A stretch of 64,000 nt of DNA from Streptomyces sp. Root431 (GTDB lineage: Bacteria; Actinomycetota; Actinomycetes; Streptomycetales; Streptomycetaceae): the NCBI RefSeq assembly GCF_001426585.1, contig NZ_LMEI01000009.1, positions 1 to 64,000 of the forward strand. Direction: 5' to 3'. Numbering within the stretch: the first letter of the stretch is position 1; each line of letters begins with the position of its first letter. The notes below the pieces were generated by a model, which saw only the letters and a program-made list of their open reading frames with translations, had not been told where the DNA came from and made no database searches. Made by a program: the position numbers and the translations under genes. Below, in pieces: positions 60,631-64,000 of the stretch.

Positions 60631-60681
60631 ATCGGTCATCCCACCGATACGCGGTCGGTCCGGGGCGGATCCGCGACCGAC
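60631..60681. promoter_or_regulatory. two dyads upstream of the amidohydrolase gene
   Basis: ATCGGT-N6-ACCGAT (60631-60648) and GTCGGTC...GACCGAC (60654-60681) lie side by side in the 257-nt gap 60547-60803. They may be operators for the amidohydrolase-LuxR operon. The rest of the gap holds only the terminator at 60772-60789. Confidence 0.35.
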
Positions 60682-60771
60682 ATAGGCCTGCGCGTCCACG
60701 TCGACCCCGATGCCGAACGGCGTGGAGGCACCGGCCCGACCTGAACGCACCAGGAGGGCCGGTGAGTTGGG

Positions 60772-60789
60772 CCCCGGGGAGTCCCGGGG
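60772..60789. terminator. terminator of the protease-inhibitor gene
   Basis: CCCCGGG-GAGT-CCCGGGG forms a 7-bp GC stem 15 nt after the inhibitor stop on the minus strand. Confidence 0.6.
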
Positions 60790-60803
60790 TTCCGTCAGAA
60801 GTA

Positions 60804-61250
60804 TCAGAACGCGAAGACCGCGGCGTCCGCCGTGCGGGCCCGCAGCTCGCACGGGTTGCCGTAGGTCTCCGACCAGGAGACGCGCCGCCCCTGCCAGACG
60901 CCGTCACCGGTGATCGTCACCGGGTTCCACTCGCGCGTACAGGGACGGCCGTCCCCTAAGCCCGTCAGGCTCGTGAAGTCACCGTCCGCAGCTGCCAGTT
61001 CGGCGCAGGCCTCTTCCGGAGCGGGGTGGCTGCCGGACGGGGCGGGGGCGCAGTTCAGGGTGACCGCGCGGAGGACGGTGCCGGTCGCCGGGTGCGCGCC
61101 CTCGCCGACGGTGAGCACGAGCGCCGACGGAGCGTAGAGGCTCGCGGGCGCCGCCTCTGCGGTGCCGGCGCCGGTGAAGGCGGTGCCGACGAGCGCGAGA
61201 CCGGTCGCGGTGGCGAACGCGGAGGCGCCGAGGGTACGGAAGTAACGCAC
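60804..61250 (-). CDS. subtilisin-inhibitor-like protein (SSI family), Arg at P1
   Basis: The 148-aa secreted inhibitor starts at GTG 61250 after AAGGGA. A signal peptide of ~35 residues ends near GTAEAAPASLYAPS. The mature protein has the four SSI Cys (LNCAP, EEACAEL, RPCTREW, GNPCEL) and the family segments GVWQGRRVSWSETYGNPC and AAVFAF at the end. The reactive-site loop aligns as CTREWNPV where SSI has CPMVYDPV, so P1 is Arg and trypsin-like proteases are the likely targets. Confidence 0.92.
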   Translation of the reverse strand: MRYFRTLGASAFATATGLALVGTAFTGAGTAEAAPASLYAPSALVLTVGEGAHPATGTVLRAVTLNCAPAPSGSHPAPEEACAELAAADGDFTSLTGLGDGRPCTREWNPVTITGDGVWQGRRVSWSETYGNPCELRARTADAAVFAF

Positions 61251-61736
61251 GGGGGTGTCCCTTCGTGGGGTGACGGGGGTGATGCGAGCCGATCGGCTGC
61301 GCACCGGAGTCTCGTCGACGCGGAGCGTGATCGCACACGTGGTCGGCCCTTTCCGGCCGCGACCCCGGACCGGCCCCTACCGACTGGTCGTTCGGCCAGT
61401 TGAGAGGCGGTACTCCGGCACTCCACCCCACCTCCCGTGGCATGGTCGCCCGGGAAGGTCCAAGCTCGAACGACCCGCTGACCTGCGCCGCCACGGAAAA
61501 GGTTCGCTATTGGACCGCCCGAACGCCCCCGTGATCGTCCGGAACCCAAGGCCCGCGGCGCTCCGTGCGAAGTCCCCCGAAACCGAGACTCCTGATGCTG
61601 ACGCTGTCCGGGGGACTCGTGCGGGTCAGAAACGGGTTCCCCCTTCCCTGCGTGGTGAACTGGGCCGGACGACGCACAGGTGGATGCTCGCCGATCGTGC
61701 GTGCCATGCAGCACCTTTTATCGGAAAGGTCGCAGG
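61251..61736. other. 486-nt intergenic region, no gene seen
   Basis: It separates the inhibitor gene from the membrane hydrolase gene and must hold both promoters. Small frames here have random composition. Base composition drops around 61480-61520 and 61700-61735. No clear palindrome was found. Confidence 0.4.
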
Positions 61737-63539
61737 ATGGAGCCGGTCGAGATTCGCGTGCACGGCGTCGGCGGTCACGAGCCGCTGACCGCCCTGGGGA
61801 GCGGAACGCTCGAACACGCCGACCCCATGGAGCGCTGTGGCGGGGTCGATTCCTACATCCCGCCTCCGAGCCCGGATCACCGGCTCCAGTTCGTCAACTG
61901 GTGGCGTACATCACGCGGTATCGCCGGCTTCGCCTGGTACCTCGCGACGCCGTTCACCCTCATGAACGTCGTCGGCCACATGACCCCCCGGAAAGTCAGC
62001 CGACGGAGGCGTCACTCCGTCATCACACATCTCATGAGCGCGGTCCTCACCATCGTGCTGACGGCCTGGCTCATCACCATTGTCGAAACGGTGCTGGAGT
62101 ACACGCCTGGGCTGCAGACACGACAAGAGCGCGCGGAAGTCCTCGCCACCTTCGGCCCGGCGGTGGCCCTTGCCGCCGTGATCGTCACCCGGGCACACGT
62201 CATGAAGGATCGCCACATCAGCCGACGGCTCGCCTGGAGCCACGCGATCTGCTGCCTCGGTCTGGCGGCCGCCGTGCTGTTCTGGAAGCCCAGCCGCCGG
62301 GTCCACTGGAGTCACTGGCCCAACAGCGCCAGCCCCGGCGGCGTCTCGGCACCGGCACCGGAGCCCCGGCTGGACGCGATGATCGCCTTTGTCGTCGTCT
62401 CCGTGGTCGTCTTCCTGGTGCTCGCCGCAGTTCAGCGAAATGCCGGGGCCACGGTGGTGGCGCTCTTGACCCTGCTCACGATGCACGCGGTCGGCGCGCT
62501 GATCCGGCTGGGCGTCGAGTGGTTGATGAAGTATCTGGACGCTCTCGGCGCCTTCGCCGATCACTCGTCCGGAATCCTTCACGAGAGTCACCTCCTCCGG
62601 ACCGTCACTCCCCCGGGGAGACAGGTTCTCCTCCTCGACCTGGTTCCGGTGGCAGTGCTGCTCGCCTTCCTGGGATTCGCGCTCGCCTTCACCCTTTCCG
62701 CCGTCCGCACGGAGGGGCGCCGTCCCGGTCCCGCTCCGGTGGTGTCCTCCGTCATCCGTCGGTGGATTCTCGTGCACAACACCGTGACATCCCTGCCACA
62801 GCGCATCCGAAGCGCTCTCTGGCCGACGGCCGCCGTATACGTCCTGATGCTGGCCGTCCTCCTGACGGTGGCCTTCGGGGGGAACTGGGGCGGGTGGCCT
62901 CTCACCGTCACGCTCCTGATCACGCACATCGCCACTGTCGTGGTGCTGGCCTTCATGCTGATGCTGGGCAGAGCGCATCCGGCCCGCAAAGTCTTCGACA
63001 TGGTCGCCGACGTCGCCGGATTCTGGCCGATCCGCTATCACCCACTGGCGGGTCAGTCCTATCGAGAGGACGTCCTCAAGGGGCTTCGCTGCGAACTCGC
63101 CCGCCACTCCTCGGACAGAGTCGTCCTGTTCTCCCACAGCCAGGGATCGGTTCTCGCCGCATGGCTCCTCGCCCACGACCAGTCCGCAGAGGCGCCACAG
63201 AACAGTCCGAAGCTGCCCCCGAAGGGGAACTTCCATCTCATCACCTGTGGTTCCCCCCTCAAATCCCTGTACCAGGGATTCTTCCCTCTGTACTTCGACG
63301 ATGCGTTCTTCCAGGCCGTCCGGGGCCGGGTCGACACGTGGTGCAATGCCTGGCGGCTCACGGACCCCATCGCGACGGACATGCCGTCCTCCGCGGCCCC
63401 CGTGGCGGATTACTCCCTCCCGGAACCGGATCAAGCCGACCCACGGGTCCACAGCGACTACTGGATCGAGCCCGACCTCACCGACTGGGTGAATGCTCGG
63501 CTCGGCGGACAACCACCCACACCGGAGCACGTGCCATGA
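61737..63539 (+). CDS. polytopic membrane protein with C-terminal alpha/beta-hydrolase domain
   Basis: The 600-aa protein starts at ATG 61737. It begins IRVHGVGGHEPLTALG, as in lipase-like proteins whose first strand carries an HG motif. It then has about six or seven transmembrane segments (for example MSAVLTIVLTAWLITIVETV; MIAFVVVSVVVFLVLAAV; VYVLMLAVLLTVAFGG). The C-terminal part has the nucleophile Ser in VVLFSHSQGSVLAAWLL and FHLITCGSPL. The hydrolase core is thus split by membrane segments. The stop overlaps the next hydrolase gene (ATGA). The substrate is unknown. Confidence 0.75.
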   Translation: MEPVEIRVHGVGGHEPLTALGSGTLEHADPMERCGGVDSYIPPPSPDHRLQFVNWWRTSRGIAGFAWYLATPFTLMNVVGHMTPRKVSRRRRHSVITHLMSAVLTIVLTAWLITIVETVLEYTPGLQTRQERAEVLATFGPAVALAAVIVTRAHVMKDRHISRRLAWSHAICCLGLAAAVLFWKPSRRVHWSHWPNSASPGGVSAPAPEPRLDAMIAFVVVSVVVFLVLAAVQRNAGATVVALLTLLTMHAVGALIRLGVEWLMKYLDALGAFADHSSGILHESHLLRTVTPPGRQVLLLDLVPVAVLLAFLGFALAFTLSAVRTEGRRPGPAPVVSSVIRRWILVHNTVTSLPQRIRSALWPTAAVYVLMLAVLLTVAFGGNWGGWPLTVTLLITHIATVVVLAFMLMLGRAHPARKVFDMVADVAGFWPIRYHPLAGQSYREDVLKGLRCELARHSSDRVVLFSHSQGSVLAAWLLAHDQSAEAPQNSPKLPPKGNFHLITCGSPLKSLYQGFFPLYFDDAFFQAVRGRVDTWCNAWRLTDPIATDMPSSAAPVADYSLPEPDQADPRVHSDYWIEPDLTDWVNARLGGQPPTPEHVP

Positions 63540-64000
63540 CCTCGACGGCCCCCACGTCCGACCTCGACGGCTGGATCCCCTCACCCTTCACCGCTGCGGG
63601 ACTCACCCACACGTGCTACGAGAAGAGCGGTGGGGGGCCCGGCGTGGTACTCCTGCCGGAACTTCCCGGCATCAGTCCGGAAGTGCTGGGACTGGCACAA
63701 CACCTGGTGGACCGCGGCTTCACCGTGGTGATTCCGTCGCTGTTCGGCGTGCCGGGGAAGGCCGGCACCGTCCTGCGCACGGCTCTCGTCGGCCTCCGGG
63801 TGTGCATTTCGAAGGAGTTCCGGGCATTCGCGTGCAACGCCCGCCGACCGGTCGCCGATTACCTCCGGGCCCTGGCGCACGACCTCAACACCCGCACTTC
63901 CGGCCCGGGCGTCGGTGTCATCGGTCTCTGTTTCACGGGTGGCTTCGCCCTGGCGGCCGCCGTCGACGACTCGGTCCTCGCCGCGGTGATGAGCCAGCCG
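63536..64000 (+). CDS. dienelactone-hydrolase family protein (3' truncated by window)
   Basis: ATG 63536 overlaps the previous stop. The visible 155 residues have an alpha/beta-hydrolase start (GVVLLPELPGISPEVLGLAQHLVDRG), then VVIPSLFG. The nucleophile elbow is VIGLCFTGGFALAAAV with Cys, as in dienelactone hydrolase. The remaining part, with the catalytic Asp and His, lies beyond base 64000. It is coupled to the membrane hydrolase, so both may act on one pathway. Confidence 0.85.
   Translation, partial: MTSTAPTSDLDGWIPSPFTAAGLTHTCYEKSGGGPGVVLLPELPGISPEVLGLAQHLVDRGFTVVIPSLFGVPGKAGTVLRTALVGLRVCISKEFRAFACNARRPVADYLRALAHDLNTRTSGPGVGVIGLCFTGGFALAAAVDDSVLAAVMSQP

Noticed and set aside
61680-61736. 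Extended start for the membrane hydrolase at 61680
   Set aside because: The added residues are Cys/Arg-rich and unlike the family; ATG 61737 directly precedes the conserved RVHGVGG start and has a GAAAGG site upstream.
1-64000. tRNA, rRNA, CRISPR, origin or conjugation genes
   Set aside because: None was recognised on reading both strands. Absence is by eye, not by a covariance or repeat search.

Overview
The window is high-GC actinobacterial DNA, almost certainly Streptomyces. Evidence: GTG and TTG starts are common, codon third positions are GC-saturated, many genes overlap as ATGA or GTGA, and marker families are present (AfsR/SARP-type regulator, ceb cellobiose operon with a canonical CebR box, Streptomyces subtilisin-inhibitor protein, CU044_5270/sigma pair). 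No tRNA, rRNA or CRISPR array was seen. The first gene is cut at its 5' end and the last at its 3' end.

Layout. 1-3.2 kb: regulator fragment, small protein, acyl-CoA dehydrogenase. 3.2-11.2 kb: a dormancy/hypoxia-type island (three universal stress proteins, one internally deleted; Rv1733c-like membrane protein; K+ channel; nicotinate phosphoribosyltransferase; CBS-BON protein; Zn alcohol dehydrogenase), a gene set resembling the mycobacterial DosR regulon, with one DosR-geometry palindrome. 11.2-16.8 kb: a TetR remnant, then cebE-cebF-cebG-bglC for cello-oligosaccharide uptake and hydrolysis, but no cebR here. 17-24 kb: GDPD, CU044_5270/sigma pair, HD hydrolase, lipoprotein, methyltransferase, RecQ. 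24-26.7 kb: an acyltransferase-aminotransferase fusion coupled to a CdsA-like cytidylyltransferase. 26.8-34.1 kb: phosphonate use (TmpA/TmpB-like oxygenases, GntR regulator, aminoethylphosphonate-type ABC transporter, HAD phosphatase) with matching GntR-type operators at both ends. 34.2-36.2 kb: quinone oxidoreductase and alpha/beta hydrolase.

36.3-46.6 kb: a seven-gene minus-strand operon that I read as an azomycin-type (2-nitroimidazole) cluster. It holds RohP-, RohQ-, RohR- and RohS-like genes, a Rieske/PRMT-type methyltransferase fusion, a 1262-residue MnxG-like multicopper oxidase and a DsbA-like protein, and it faces a TetR gene. 46.7-48.2 kb: YceI and rhodanese genes opposite a MarR gene with duplicated operators.

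48.4-49.9 kb: a decayed IS630-type element with 31-bp inverted repeats and an oppositely oriented HTH passenger gene; one repeat supplies the stop codon of the next gene. 49.9-57.1 kb: the most unusual locus, five minus-strand genes: class III nucleotidyl-cyclase-like protein, STAND/HEAT-like protein, SPFH/band-7-like coiled-coil protein, Pycsar-effector-like membrane protein, and an M48 protease with Pro-Tyr-Pro-Gly repeats. The first two share a glycine-rich motif. A Crp/Fnr gene and a CRP-like site lie just upstream. I infer a Pycsar-related membrane-stress or anti-phage signalling system. 57.2-64 kb: Crp, LuxR, amidohydrolase, a protease inhibitor with Arg at P1, a membrane-anchored alpha/beta hydrolase and a partial dienelactone hydrolase.
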